NCBI RefSeq assembly: GCF_014066305.1
Contig: NW_023501044.1
Span: forward strand, 822,001-886,000
Direction: 5' to 3'
Length of the DNA: 64,000 nt
Source of the DNA: Letharia columbiana
Taxonomy: Eukaryota > Ascomycota > Lecanoromycetes > Lecanorales > Parmeliaceae
This document shows, piece after piece, positions 1 to 11,841 of this stretch (within the stretch, counting starts at the first letter, position 1; each line of letters starts with the position of its first letter). Made by a program: the position numbers and the translations under genes. The notes below the pieces were generated by a model. That model ran no database searches and had not been told where the DNA came from. It saw only the letters and a list, made by a program, of their open reading frames with translations.

Positions 1-577
1 TATACTCTTTATTTTAGAGGAGAATATATATAATAATATTAAAATAATAGTCTATTATAATAATTATCGGCTTATTAAAATTATTAATTATCTCGAGAAT
101 TATCTTTTCTCTTTATTTATAATTTTAAAAGAGAATTATTAAAAGAGATAAGTAACTTTCGTTAAAGATAAAGCTAATAACTTATTTCTATTTAAATTCT
201 TAAAAAAGCTTAATTAGTAGTCTTAGTTAATTTAAAGTCTTTAGAAAAATAATTATTTAATATATTTAGTAATAAAATACTCTTTATAGCCTCTATAACG
301 ACGCCTTTTAAATCTATTATTTATTTTATAAATAATTATAATCTAATTTTAGCGATAAGTTATTTATTCGATATCTTAAAAGTATATAAAGAATTCTTTT
401 TAGATCCTCTAGCGCTATTAATAAAAGTCTCTTCTTTTAAATTCTATAAATCTTCAATCTATAAAAAAGCTATATCGAACTCTTATTATAAAATATATTA
501 GAAAATTATTATAAAAAAAGAAGTTAATTTATTTATTATTAATAAGACTTAGACTCTAGTAAATCTTTTATTAAATA
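1..577 (+). pseudogene. Copia-A copy I: integrase-RT linker and start of reverse transcriptase, RIP-degraded
   Basis: This is the left-truncated body of a Ty1/Copia element that begins outside the window. The same sequence occurs at 15840-16380 (+), 18800-19400 (-) and 63690-64000 (+). Around 460-577, reading through RIP damage gives the Copia RT leader: a Tyr-x-x-Ala-Ile stretch, then Glu-Val-Asn and Asn-x-x-Leu, which fits the usual 'AM..E..SL..N.TW.LV' opening. Stops in frame are all TAA/TAG/TGA of the kind produced by C-to-T change. The frame continues after the Helitron at 1038. It encodes no functional protein. Family assignment is sound because the downstream RT and RNase H of the same copy are readable; the exact integrase end is not. 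Confidence 0.75.
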
Positions 578-1037
578 CGAGTAAAGGCCTATGAATTAAT
601 TTTATAATTATTTTTTTAATTAGGGCTATCGAGTAAGTAGATAAGCGATCTTTAATGAGCGAACTTTAGTGAAGCGAACTTTGGTAAGCGATATTTGACT
701 TCCTTACGCTTTAATAATTATAAGACTAAATTTCAAAGTTCTTAAAAATTCGGAAAGCACAAATAGCGCTTCAAAAATTAAAAAAAGATCTCAAAATACT
801 AATAGAAAATAAAAAAGTTATTCCATGTGTTAATAATATACACCTATTTTTTTGATGAGGGAGGCGCGCACTGCGCGGGAGGGCGAGATTTTGATGGTTG
901 CGGACGCTAATTTATTTACCCGCGATGAGTTAGCCGGTCTAGCCAAAAAGCGTAGAGGACCCGAATTTATGATTGGCTGTATATACAAATTCAAGGTTTT
1001 CTAGCTTAGCTCTACCTTATTCTTTTATATATACTAA
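578..1037 (-). mobile_element. Short non-autonomous Helitron-like element (copy 2)
   Basis: This 460-bp island is rich in CA/TG dinucleotides and is inserted in Copia-A copy I. On the minus strand it starts TTAGTATATATAAAAG (TCAG in the longer element, so the C of the 5' TC has been RIP-mutated) and ends GGCCTTTACTCG. Its first ~150 bases on the minus strand match 23976-24125, and its last ~30 match the end of the element at 25908; the interior differs. Removing it joins the left flank ttaaata to the right flank tatatatttt, which reproduces the uninterrupted site in Copia-A copy III (junction 18797/18798 on the other strand). No target duplication is present. The interior holds repeated GCGAACTTTRGT-like motifs and a GC-rich stretch near 865-885. 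It has no transposase. Confidence 0.75.
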
Positions 1038-1165
1038 TATATATTTTAAGAGATTAATAGATTTATAAGCTTAAGCGTAATTTTATAGAGAAGATTATAT
1101 AATATAAAGCTCGCTAAATTATTCGCGATTTTAAATAATAAGAAGAAATCGACTTTAACGAAATC
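1038..1165 (+). pseudogene. Copia-A copy I: reverse transcriptase segment between the two insertions
   Basis: This 128-bp piece of the RT frame was left between the short Helitron and the 5' LTR of Gypsy-B. Read through RIP damage it gives the conserved Copia RT blocks 'IYKLKRN' and 'YKARQVIRGFKQ', ending at 'IDFNE', the start of the FNETFAPV block. It continues at 8282 with 'FA..IKSIS'. The last five bases, AAATC at 1161-1165, are one half of the target duplication of Gypsy-B. It is not functional. Confidence 0.85.
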
Positions 1166-1344
1166 TGTTATAGTAAGCTATCGTGACTATATAGATATAT
1201 GATTTTATTATATCTTCGTATTTGCTACGAAGATATCTTAATAAAAATCTTAGCTTAGTATTATAAGTAGTTACTTCTTAATAGAAGAATAATTATCTTT
1301 ATTATATATTACTTTTATATTTATATTTTTATATTACTCTTATA
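1166..1344 (+). repeat. 5' LTR of Gypsy-B (full copy)
   Basis: The 179-bp LTR starts TGTTATAGTAAGC and ends CTCTTATA (original CTCTTACA). It matches the 3' LTR at 8103-8281 and the reverse complement of 29176-29353, with mostly transition differences. It is preceded by AAATC, repeated after the 3' LTR. It contains a perfect 11-bp inverted repeat around a 5-base spacer at 1210-1236 (ATATCTTCGTA / TACGAAGATAT), which could form a hairpin in the transcript. Ends are set by the TG start and the target duplication. Confidence 0.93.
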
Positions 1345-4300
1345 ATATAATAATAATACTATTATTTAATATTAATTAACTATTAAATAATCTAGAAGCT
1401 TCTTTATTATTATTTATTTATTTAATAATACTTTATTATTTAATTCTTTATAACTATTCTACTATTTAAGTCTTTCGCTAATACTCTTTTATTTATTTAT
1501 TAAAATCTTTATTATCTTATTAATTTAATAAGTAATTTTAATCTAATAGAATATCTTCTTAATATTAACGCTATTTATATTTATATTAATTAAAAAATAA
1601 TTATATTAATCTTTTAAATTAATAATTTTATTAAAATAATATACTTATATCTTAATCTATTAAAGTCTTTAATAATATTTATAATTTAATATCTTATTAT
1701 TTATACTCTTAAGTCTCTAAAGCTATTAAGACTTTAATCTATATTATAAAATAATAAAATAAAAATTTAATTTAATTCTTTAGAATTTAAATTATTAATA
1801 TTATAATTATTAAATTAAATTATTAATAAATTTTTCTTTTATAAAATAATTAAAGATTTTAATAATTTTACTATATAGCTAATAGAATTATTAAAACTTT
1901 TTTTAACTAATATTATCTTATTAAATTTATTTTTATTAAGCTCTTTCTTATTAATTATATAAGAATCTTTAGAAATTATTTAAATAAAAAGCTTTATATT
2001 AATAAGCTTATTTAATAAATATTCTTCTTCTATATTTAAGATCTCTATAAAGATTACGATCTACGATAATACTATAACTTTAATTCTTCTCTTAATTATT
2101 AATAGTTTTAATAAAATATTAATAATATTATTTAAAGAGTTATAATCTAAGTATTATAAAATCTATAAATTTTATTTAACTCTATAAATTTTATAAAATA
2201 ATTAGAGCTATAAGATCTATCTAGAGAGCTATCTATCTTATTAAATACTTTTAATAATAAAATTTATTAAATCTTAATTACTTTAATCTTTATTTTAATA
2301 AATTCTATAAAAAAGATAAGATCGTTATAATTAATAAAGATATCTACTTTTATAGCGTTATTCTTTTTACTAGATAATTACGAAATATAATTATTATAAA
2401 AGACTTTCTTATAATTAAAATTAATTTTAATATAATATTAAGAGATATAATATTATTATAATATACTATTAAGTTATTAAATTTTAAAAAGCTTAATCTA
2501 TAAATAGATAACGATATTAAGAAATAGTATAAGATATTATTAAGATAATTTAAGAAATCGATTAAAATAATATTCGCTTATTTTATTATTAAGAAATATA
2601 CTCTAATAAATATATATAATAAAAGAGAGCCTTTAAGTTATATATAAGTAATTATTTATTATATTAAATTTATTAATATAAATAATATTAAAAATTAATT
2701 AATATTTATCTATTAAGATATTATAGTAAACTTATATACTTTTATAAATCTATTATCTACTATAATATTAATTTCTTTATTTATTTATTTATTTAAATTA
2801 AAGAAAAATATATAATTTAAAATATCTAGATTATTTTATTAAAGGCTTTAATAAAATTAAATATTATACTTTAGTAATAACGTAATAATCGAATTTTTTA
2901 ATAAGGCCTTCGATAAGATTAATTAAATATTAATTATTAAGATTAATAGAATTATAAAATTAACTATTTAACTTCTTTTAATTTTAATTCTATTTATAAT
3001 AGCTTTCTAACTATTAAAATAGATCTTATAATAGTAAATAATACGCTTATAATAATTAATAGTATAGTTACTAATTAAATTAATAATACGCTTTATAAAG
3101 TAATCGTTTACTTATCACACTACTATATCTTTAAATCGCCGATTCTCTAAGTATATTAGATTGAATATTCTTAAATTAATTTAAGTAATTAAACCCTTCG
3201 TAAGATAAAAGGTTTTTAAAATAAGATAATCGCTATTAAAGTAATAGAGGTAAGTAATTATAGTAGCTATAAGGTATTTATTATAGTTAGATTACTATTT
3301 ATTAAGCTAATTATAATAATTAAATAGTTTATAATTAAGCTAATTATATTAATAAAGATTATTTTAATATTTTTTAAAAGTATAATAAAGTATAAGAAGT
3401 TTATTAAGGCGAATTATCTAAGAAAAGCTCTATTAATAATTATAAAGAATAATTATATAAAGAAATATATATTAATTTCGTTGATATTTATATAGCTTAC
3501 TAAAATTATAATATATTATTTATATCTAAAATAAAACTTTATAAATATTTATATAAGAGCTATTTATAAGAGCCTTTTATAGCTAAGTAAAAGTCTTTCG
3601 TTTATTATAAGTACTTATAAGAGAGCTATTTATAAGAGCCTTTTATAGTTAAATATTTTATTTATTAATTAGAAGTCTTCTATTATTAAGACTTCGATTC
3701 TATTAAAATTATTAACTCTAACTCTATCGAAAAGTTTAATCTAGATATAAAAATTACTTTTCGAGAGTAAAACTATATTTATATCTTTATACGTCTATAG
3801 CTTAATATTATTAATAAGAAAATTTATATTAATATCGATTATAGAGTTATTTTAATAGATAAATTATAACTACTAGCATTACTATCTCTTATAAAAATTT
3901 AAAAAATAATTTTATTTCTTTATATTAAGGGCTTAGATTTAACTATATATAATATTAATAAATATATTTTAATTTTAATATATATTCCTATTAGTAAGAT
4001 AAATAGTAATAAAATTCTCTATTATATCTAAAGAGAGATCTATTTTATTAATAATTTAAAAGCTTATATATTATTAAGAAATAATATTATAGATCTTAAG
4101 AAGATTATATTTAATATTATTTAAGATAAAGTATATATTAATAACTATACTATTACTATTAATATTATTAATTAATAATATAATTTATATTAGAGATATA
4201 TTATTTATATTTATAAAGCTTTAATTATAACGCTTTATATCGATATTATAATATCTATTAACTCTTTTAAAAGATTATTTAAGAGAGATTATATTTTTAA

Positions 4301-4900
4301 ATTAATAGTATAGCGAAACTTAACTCTATATATTTATCTTATAAACTTATATATTATTAAAATTCTAATTAAAAATAAAATTAATTAAATTATCTAAATT
4401 CTTATAAAACTTTATTTAGATATATTATATAAAATTAATTATAAAAATATTTTCTTTATAAAATCTTTATTAAATTTTTTTATAAATAAATTTATTATAA
4501 ATAATTAAATTAAGAAAATAATTATTTTTATTATAATAGTATTAATAAATATAATTAATAGTCTTTTATAGTTTATTTATAATATTATTATATCTTAATT
4601 AAATCTTATTAAAAAGATTAAGCTATTAAATAATATTATAATTTATAATAATAAATATAATATTTAGATTTTAATAAATTTAATTAATTAATTTTTTATT
4701 TTATAAAGAGATAAAGATTTTATAAAGTATTTAAATATAATTAAATAAAGATTATATTATATAATAATTAATAAAATAAATTATTAAAATTAAATTATAT
4801 TAAGATTTATCTTTTAAATATTAATAATAAAATAATAATTAATAATATAATTAATAATTTATAATAATAAGATAGATTTAAATTTATTATTAAATCTATT
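1345..4900 (+). pseudogene. Gypsy-B gag and gag-pol linker, RIP-degraded
   Basis: This is the 5' half of the internal region of Gypsy-B. It should hold the primer site, capsid/nucleocapsid and protease, but stops are too dense to define domains; I infer gag from position alone. Parts are duplicated elsewhere: 1166-2848 matches 27643-29353 and about 2844-4041 matches 10516-11690, both in reverse complement. A short direct repeat lies at about 3545-3650, where a roughly 45-base unit containing 'ATTTATAAGAGCC' occurs twice. A preserved block at 3110-3260 ('CGCCGATTCTC', 'AAACCCTTCG') is less mutated than its surroundings. No functional protein is possible. Confidence 0.65.
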
Positions 4901-6300
4901 TTATTTAGCTATTTTATATTTATAATTTAAAAAATATTATTAAATAATAAGTAAAAGAAAAGAGTTATAATAGATATTAGAGGCCTTAATAATTTTATTA
5001 TTTTAAATATATATTCTATATTATTATAATTAGATATTATAATAAAATTATTAAAATATATTTATTTATTTATATTTAATATAATATTTTTCTTTTATTA
5101 ATAGCTTATTTACTATAATAATTATTATATAATTATTATAATTTCTTATTAAGATTAAAAGACTTTTAATATATTAATTATAAAATATATAAATTTTATA
5201 ACTTATATATAATAATAGATTAATAAAATTCTATAATTTATTAAAGACTTTATTTAAATATATATTAATAATATTATATTAAACTTTAAGATCTTAAAGA
5301 ATTATATTATATATTTATAAAAGTTATTATAAATCTTAATTAAATATAATATTATTATTACGCTTATAAAAATCTTTTTAAAATCTTTTAATATTAATCT
5401 ATTAGATTATTAAATTAATTCTTTTAATATAATAATAGTTAAGAATAAATTAAAAGCTATTAATAAGATTATTTATCTTAATATATTTAATAATTTTAAA
5501 TATTATTTTAAATTAATAAATTATTTAAAAAATTTAATTTACTATTATATATAATTTATTAGCCCTTTATAAATATTAAAAATTTACTTATTTAAAGAGA
5601 TATTTATTAAAAATAATTTATATTATATTTATTTCTCTAAATTTTATTTATTAAAAACTTTTTTATAAAAAAATTAAAGTTTTAAAAATCTATAGAAAGC
5701 TTTAAATAGGCTCTTATTACTTATATACTTTAATTTAAATAAAAATTTATAAATAAATCTTAATATCTTTAGAGAATAGAGTTTTAATATATAGATATTT
5801 TATATTAAAAAGAAATATATTATAATAGCTAATACTAAATAATTATCTAGAATTATTATAAAGCTAATTATATACTTATTAAAAATATTAATTTTTATTA
5901 AAAAGAATTATTAATTTATAAAATTTAAGATAATAGAATTTATATAAATTATTAAAAAGATTTAATATCTTATAGAATTATCTAAGCGATTTATTATTAT
6001 TTAAATTAATTATTTAATTATTCTCGATATTATAAAATAATCTTCTATTACTTTTATAATATTTATAATAAAATTAAATATATAATTAATATATATTTCT
6101 TAATTTCTTCGCTACTTTTATCTCGATATAAGATATAAATTTAATAAGAAATATATTATATTAAACGCTCTTTTATATCTTATAAATATTAATAAATTAA
6201 TATTATTTAAAAATTATTTAAAGCTTAATATCTTATATATTTATATTATATAAATAATAAATTATAATAATATTTATAATTATTCTATTATTATAATAAA
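4901..6300 (+). pseudogene. Gypsy-B reverse transcriptase and RNase H, RIP-degraded
   Basis: Reading through stops on the plus strand gives a Ty3/Gypsy RT. The catalytic Y-V-D-D box reads Y-I-N-N at about 5257-5275, because both GAT codons became AAT. Downstream, 5390-5900 follows the Gypsy connection: 'LLDYQIN', 'YLKN' with a following Tyr run and 'LFKE', then 'QSFKNLQKAL'. The RNase H tether follows with 'YLSKLLTPAEKNYWPTE'-like text near 5850-5930, and the 'HKPGK.NIVPDALSR' block near 6120-6165, written in RIP form. Domain order RT then RNase H is the Gypsy order. The two catalytic Asp to Asn changes alone would abolish activity. Confidence 0.85.
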
Positions 6301-8102
6301 GATAAATAAAATCTTTTATAATAAGCTTCTTATTAAATATAATATAAATTTATATTAAATAAAAATTATTAATATTATTAATATTAATATAAGATTAATA
6401 ACTAAGAGCGAGAGTATTAAGCTTTCTTTTATTTATAATATTATAAACTCTAATCTTATTTTTTATAAAAATAAGTTTATTAATTTTAAATAATTATATA
6501 TATTTTAATCGCTAATTAAAGATATTTTTAAAATTATCTATAGCGATAATTACTTAAATTTCGAAAGATTTTTTAATATAATTTTTAAATTATAGTATAT
6601 ATAAAGATTATTTAAATATCTTTATAATTATATTAAGTATTATTCTAAGTATTTAATATTATAAACTTATTACTATATTTTATAATTATCTTAATCTATA
6701 AAGAGTTTTATTCTATCTTTTTATATCTTAATATTTAATTTTATTCTTACTATATTATTATCTAATAAAAGATTTAATTATATAATAATTATTATAAATA
6801 AATTTATAAAGTAAATTACTTATATTTCTAATAAATCTATTTAAGATATTAAAGAGTAAGTTATTATTCTACTAGATCGTCTTAATATAAATAATTAAAG
6901 AATATTAAAGATCTTATTATTTAATAGAGATTTCGAATTTCTATTAAAGCTATAAAAAATATATTTAATAGATTAAGAATTAAGCTATTATATTTTATAG
7001 CTTATTATTTCTAAATAAATAATAATAATAATAAATTAATTAATTAAACGGTTAAAATCGCTTTACGCTTTTATTTATATACTCTAAAAAAGCCTTTAAT
7101 ATAGTCTATTATTCTTTTATATATATAAATACTTTTTAATAATATATAGTTAATTATTATAACTAAGTCATCGAATAAACTCTTCTATAAGTTTCCTCTT
7201 AATAAGACTTTTAATCTTATTATATTATTCGAATTATTATAATAAATATACGCTATTATTAAGATTAAAATTATTAATATAATAAGCTTTATTTAAATAT
7301 TTTAGAAATTTTACTATAATTATAAGTATTAATCTATATATTTTAGAAAGAGAAATAAAATACTTTTATATTTATATAAGGACTACTTTATCTTATAATC
7401 TATTAATATTATTAAAATAAATAAAATTAATTAATATTATATTAACTCTTTTAAAATTATTATTAAAATAAATAAATAAGTTTATTATCTCGATATATCT
7501 AATTATTAAAGAGTTTATTTTATATTCTCTATAGTATAGCTAGAGCTATAGCCCGCTAATATTAACTTTTTTTATAGATTATTATTAAAGAAGCTTAATT
7601 CTATTTATATAAAAGATAATATTAGTAATTATAAGTTATATAAATTATAATTCTTATTTAATAAGCGTATTCTATAGACGTTATAATAAGAGTTATTTAA
7701 TCGAATATCTAATATATTAAAAAGAATATAGCTTTAAATATAATTAATAATATAATATTAAGTAGCTAGACGATACTCTAAAATTAATAAAGAATTATAA
7801 GATCGCTATATCCCCTCTATTAGAGTCGCTCGTTACTATACTATTAAAGCTACTATCTTCTCTATTAATAACGTATTTATAGAAGCCTTCTATAATCGAT
7901 TATACTTTTATACTATTACTACCTCCGCTATTAATAATATTATAGAAGCCTTTCGTAATTAAACCTTTAAAGTCTATTGCGATTATAATTTTTAAGAGAA
8001 AAAAATTAACTATATAAGAGCTTGCTACTATATTTACTTACTTTATATTACTCTTTACTTATATATATATCGAGATCGCTATATTTTTTATTAAGGATAT
8101 AT
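6301..8102 (+). pseudogene. Gypsy-B integrase and C-terminal tail, RIP-degraded
   Basis: This region follows RNase H and runs to the 3' LTR, the place of integrase in Ty3/Gypsy elements. I cannot place the HHCC and DDE residues with confidence. Near 7730-7960 the translation is compatible with a chromodomain-like W-x-x-Tyr block followed by a Pro/Thr-rich tail ('ISPLLESLVT', then repeated Leu/Pro codons), but this is weak. There is no open frame of useful length. Confidence 0.6.
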
Positions 8103-8281
8103 TATTATAATAAGCTATCGTAACTATATAGATATATAGTTTTACTATATCTTTATATCTACTACGAAGATATCTTAATAAGAATCTTAGCTTAGTATTA
8201 TAAGTAGTTACTTCTCAGTAGAAGAATTATTATCTTTACTATATACTACTCTTATATCTATATTTTCACATTACTCTTATA
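8103..8281 (+). repeat. 3' LTR of Gypsy-B (full copy)
   Basis: The 179-bp LTR begins TATTATAATAAGC (RIP form of TGTTATAGTAAGC) and ends CTCTTATA, followed by AAATC at 8282-8286, the second half of the 5-bp target duplication. Compared with the 5' LTR the differences are mainly G/A and C/T. It keeps a few CA dinucleotides (TCACATTAC near 8267, CTCAGTAG near 8216), so it is slightly less mutated than the 5' LTR. Confidence 0.93.
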
Positions 8282-9575
8282 AAATCTTCGCTTTTATTAT
8301 TAAGTCTATAAGCTATAAAGCGATCTTTATATTAATAATTATTTTAAATTAAAAACTTTAGTAAATAGACGTTAAAATTATCTTTCTATATAGCGATATT
8401 AAAGAGATAATTTATATTATTTAATCTATTAGCTTTAAGATTAAAGATTAAAAGAATAAGATATATAAGCTTATTAAGGTACTTTATAATTTAAAATAAT
8501 CCTTTAAAGTTTAATATAATATTCTTATAATCTATTTAAAGAAATTAGATTTTAAATCTATTACTATTAATCTCTTTATATTTACTAATAATATTATTAT
8601 TATTACTATTTATATAGATAATATCTTACTCGCGAGTCTTAATAAAATTAAAATATAGAGTATTAAGAATAAGCTTAATAAGAAGTTTAAGATAATCGAT
8701 TTAGAATTTTATATTTATTATCTTAATATAATAATTATTAGAGATTATATTAATCGAATTTTACGTCTTAACTAAAAAGGCTATATTAAGAAATTTCTAA
8801 AGAAATATAATATATTAAGCTTTACGCTATCGCTTACTCTTATTAATAATAATAAATTTTATATTATTAAAAATAATTTTATCTCTATTAATTAATCTCG
8901 CTATATCTATTAGTTAATTATAAAATTACTTATATATATAATATTAGATATTTAATCTAATATCGTATTTATTATTTTAATAATTTTTAAATATATTTTA
9001 AATTTTAATAAATTCTATTAAAAGGTTATTAAGCGTATTTTTTAATATTTAAATAATATTAAAAATTAATAATTAATATTTAAAAAAGAATTAAAATTAC
9101 TTATTAATTATATAAATATAAATTAAGCGAGTAATTAAAATATTTAATATTTTATCTCTAATTATATCTTTAATATAGATAGTATTATTATTAATTAATT
9201 ATCGAAATAATAGTTTATTATAATATTATTTTTATATAAAATTAAATATATTAATTAAATATAGATTATTAAAAAGATAATTTAATTACGTAAAATTTTT
9301 TAATTAATTTAATCTTAATATTAAATATATATAAGCTATTATTATCTATTATAATAATTAAAATATTATAATCTTTATTAAAAAAATTTAATTTTATATA
9401 TATATTAAATATATTAATATTTAGTATTATTATATATGAGAATAAGTTATTACTAATATCGTTATTTTTAAATATATCTTTATCGAATAATAGATAATTA
9501 ATAGACTTATTAAGATATTATTTAAGAATAAATTTAAGAAGTTTTATATATTAATTAGATTAAAATATTATTTAT
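8282..9575 (+). pseudogene. Copia-A copy I: reverse transcriptase and RNase H, RIP-degraded
   Basis: This is the best readable Copia protein in the window. After the Gypsy-B insertion the frame resumes at 'FA..IKSISYKA'. It then shows 'QQIDVKIIFLYSDIKE' (usual DVKTAFLYGDI), 'LIKVLYNLKQS' (KALYGLKQSP), and the catalytic box 'IYIDNILLAS' at 8608-8637 (YVDDILLAS; the second Asp is Asn). 'SRYIYQLIIKLLIYI' corresponds to SRYMYQSMIGSLMYA near 8899-8940, followed by the RPDI region. RNase H at about 9100-9570 ends with a His-Ala-Arg-Thr-Lys-His-Ile block (9375-9430), 'FKYI...QQI' and a 'DGLTKAL..KFKKF' ending. Stops are TAA/TAG at former Gln/Trp codons. It is non-functional; the order RT-RNase H then LTR defines Copia. 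Confidence 0.92.
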
Positions 9576-10051
9576 AATATTATTTATTTAGAGAAATTAA
9601 CTTCGACTTTAGAGAAGCTATTTTATTAATTCTCGTAATTTAGATAATTTATTTAAATCGCCCGCTAAGTCTTAGACTTAATACTCTATAAACTCGCTAT
9701 TTTATATTAAAATAGCTATTTTTTTAACGCTATTATTATTATCGCTATTAAATCTTTAAAACTCTTTTAAAATACTTTTATCTATATTACTATTATTATT
9801 AACTATTATTATTAAATATTAGATATTTAGAATAGTCTTATAGAAGCTTTATAGCCGATTATAATATATAAAAATAAAGAATTTCTTTTAATTATTTTAT
9901 TTAGTTATTTTTATAAATATCCTTTAATCTTAAATTAATTAATTTTTAATATATATTAGATAATCTAGAAATAAAATTTTCGAAAAATCGTTTTTTAATA
10001 AAAAGTGGAATTTAGGATTTAATATAATCGTTTTTAAATTTTAAATTTTTT
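9576..10051 (+). other. Copia-A copy I: 3' non-coding region
   Basis: This sequence lies between the end of RNase H and the 25-bp repeat array. It is conserved in copies III (16900-17380, minus) and IV (26576-27002), and in part in Copia-E (61430-61570 and about 61640-61680). It contains a conserved 'ATAGCTATTTCTTT'-like stretch (here ATAGCTATTTTTTT) and 'AAAAAGTGGAATTT' near 10000. Conservation in a non-coding part suggests an RNA-level role in the element, but this is inference. Confidence 0.7.
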
Positions 10052-10252
10052 ATTTTAATTATTTAATATTAAACTTACTTTAACTATCTAGCTTAAACTT
10101 CACTTTAATTACTTAATATTAAACTTACTTTAATTATTTAATTTAAATTTTATTTTAATTATTTAATATTAAACTTACTTTAATTATTTAATTTAGACTT
10201 TACTTTAATTACTTAACTTAAACTTTATTTTAATTATTTAATATTAAAACTT
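10052..10252 (+). repeat. 25-bp tandem array in Copia-A copy I (about 8 units)
   Basis: The unit is ACTTTAATTAYTTAAYRYTA plus about five bases, with a clear 25-bp period. About eight units are present, against fifteen at 27003-27377 and about nine irregular units at 16668-16900. It is followed by about 100 bases and then a polypurine tract (GAAAAGGAG at 10356-10364) that touches the LTR. Confidence 0.88.
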
Positions 10253-10364
10253 TAGCGAAAATCGACTAAGTTATTTTTATCTTATCTATTTAATTTTGAT
10301 ACCGTTAGCGTTAAACTTCGTATTTATCAGATTTCGCGTATAAAAGAATATATATGAAAAGGAG

Positions 10365-10515
10365 TATTAGAATTCGAATTACGTGATTTTTGGCGTCTTA
10401 GTAATTATATAATATAGTTATATAATACGCCTTAGTATATCTATATTTAGTCGCTCTTTTCTTTTATAGAACTCTCTAGTTAATATAACTAAGTGTTCTA
10501 CCTCATATTTTAATA
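10365..10515 (+). repeat. 3' LTR of Copia-A copy I
   Basis: The 151-bp LTR begins TATTAGAATTCG (RIP form of TGTTGGAATTCG) and ends ATTTTAATA (original ACA). The same 151-bp unit is at 11691-11841, 27492-27642 and 53666-53816, and in reverse at 16398-16550 and, truncated, at 23414-23532. The polypurine tract lies directly upstream. The bases after it, AGATC, would be the right target duplication; the left one lies outside the window. Confidence 0.93.
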
Positions 10516-11690
10516 AGATCTTTCTTTAAATATAATAGAGAATCTTACTATTATCTATCTTATTAATAAAGATATATATTAAGATTAAAATATACTTATT
10601 AATATTATATATAGCTAAATCTAAGCCCTTAATACGAAAAGATAAAACTATTTTTCGAATTTTTATAAAAGATAATAATATTAATAGCTACGATTTATTC
10701 GCTAAAATAACTTTATAATTAATATTAATATAAATCTTCTTATTAATTACGTTAGACTATAGATATATAAAGATATAAATATAATTTTACTCTCGAAAAT
10801 AAGTTCTATATCTAGATTAAACTTCTTAATAAAGTTAGAGTTAATAATTTTAATAAAATAGAAGTCTTAGTAGTAGAAGACTTCTAATTAATAAATGAAA
10901 GGCTTTTATTTAGCTACGAAAGGCTCTTATAAATAGCCCTTCTACTTAACTACGAAAGGCTCTTATAAATAACTCTCTTATAAATATTTATAGAGGTTTA
11001 TTTTTATTATAAATAATATATCGTAGTTTTAATAAATTATATAAATATCGATAAAGTTAATATAAATCTCTTTATATAGCTATTCTTTATAATTATTAAT
11101 AAAACTTTTCTTAAATAATTCGCCTTAATAAACTTCTTATACTTTATTATATTTTTAAAAAATATTAAACTAATTCTTATTAATATAGTTAGCTTAATTA
11201 TAAATTATTTAATTATTATAATTAGTTTAATAAATAGCGATTTAATTATAATAAATACCTTATAACTATTATAACTACTTATCTCTATTACTTTAATAAC
11301 CGTAATTATCTTATCTTAGAAATCTTTAATCTTAAAAAGAGTTTAATTACTTAGATTAATTTAAGAATATTAAATCTAATATATTTAGAGAATTAGCGAT
11401 TTAAAGATATAGCGATATAATAAGTAAACGATTATCTTATAGAGGTGTATATTACTAATTTAGTTAATAACTATACTATTAATTATTATAAGCGTATTAT
11501 TCTCTATTATAAGATTTATTTTAATAATTAAAAAACTATTATAAATAGAACTAAAATTAAAAGAAGTTAAATAATTAATTTTCGTAATTCTACTAACCTT
11601 AATAATTAATATTTAATTAATCTTATTAAAAGCCTTATTAAAAGATTTAATTATTATATTATTATTATAGTAATTAACTTTATTAAAATC
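10516..11690 (-). pseudogene. Gypsy-B second copy, left part (minus strand)
   Basis: This is the reverse complement of Gypsy-B positions about 4041 down to 2844. It lies between the 3' LTR of Copia-A copy I and the 5' LTR of copy II. It is contiguous in Gypsy-B coordinates with 27643-29353, so the two are halves of one element interrupted by 15.95 kb of younger insertions. Its last five bases, aaatc (11686-11690), match aagtc at 27643-27647 apart from one G-to-A change. It contains the repeated 'GAAAGGCTCTTATAAATA' units at 10897-10975. It is a gag-pol linker fragment with no intact frame. Confidence 0.88.
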
Positions 11691-11841
11691 TATTGGAATT
11701 CGAATTACGTAACTCTTAACGTCTTGGCGTTTACGTAATATAATTATATAATACGCCTTAGTATATTTATATCTAGTTACTCTTTTCTTTTATAGAACTC
11801 TTTAATTAATATAATTAAGTATTCTATTTTATATTTTAATA
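11691..11841 (+). repeat. 5' LTR of Copia-A copy II
   Basis: A 151-bp LTR starting TATTGGAATTCG and ending TTTTAATA. It is followed by a primer-site-like AAATTATAAACTTAAG. The pair of this LTR is at 27492-27642 in copy IV: together they bound one Copia-A insertion with target duplication aaatc/aagtc. Confidence 0.93.

Noticed and set aside
10365..11841. A short LTR element bounded by the LTRs at 10365-10515 and 11691-11841
   Set aside because: The 1.17 kb between them is reverse Gypsy-B sequence that continues at 27643. The two LTRs belong to different Copia-A copies.
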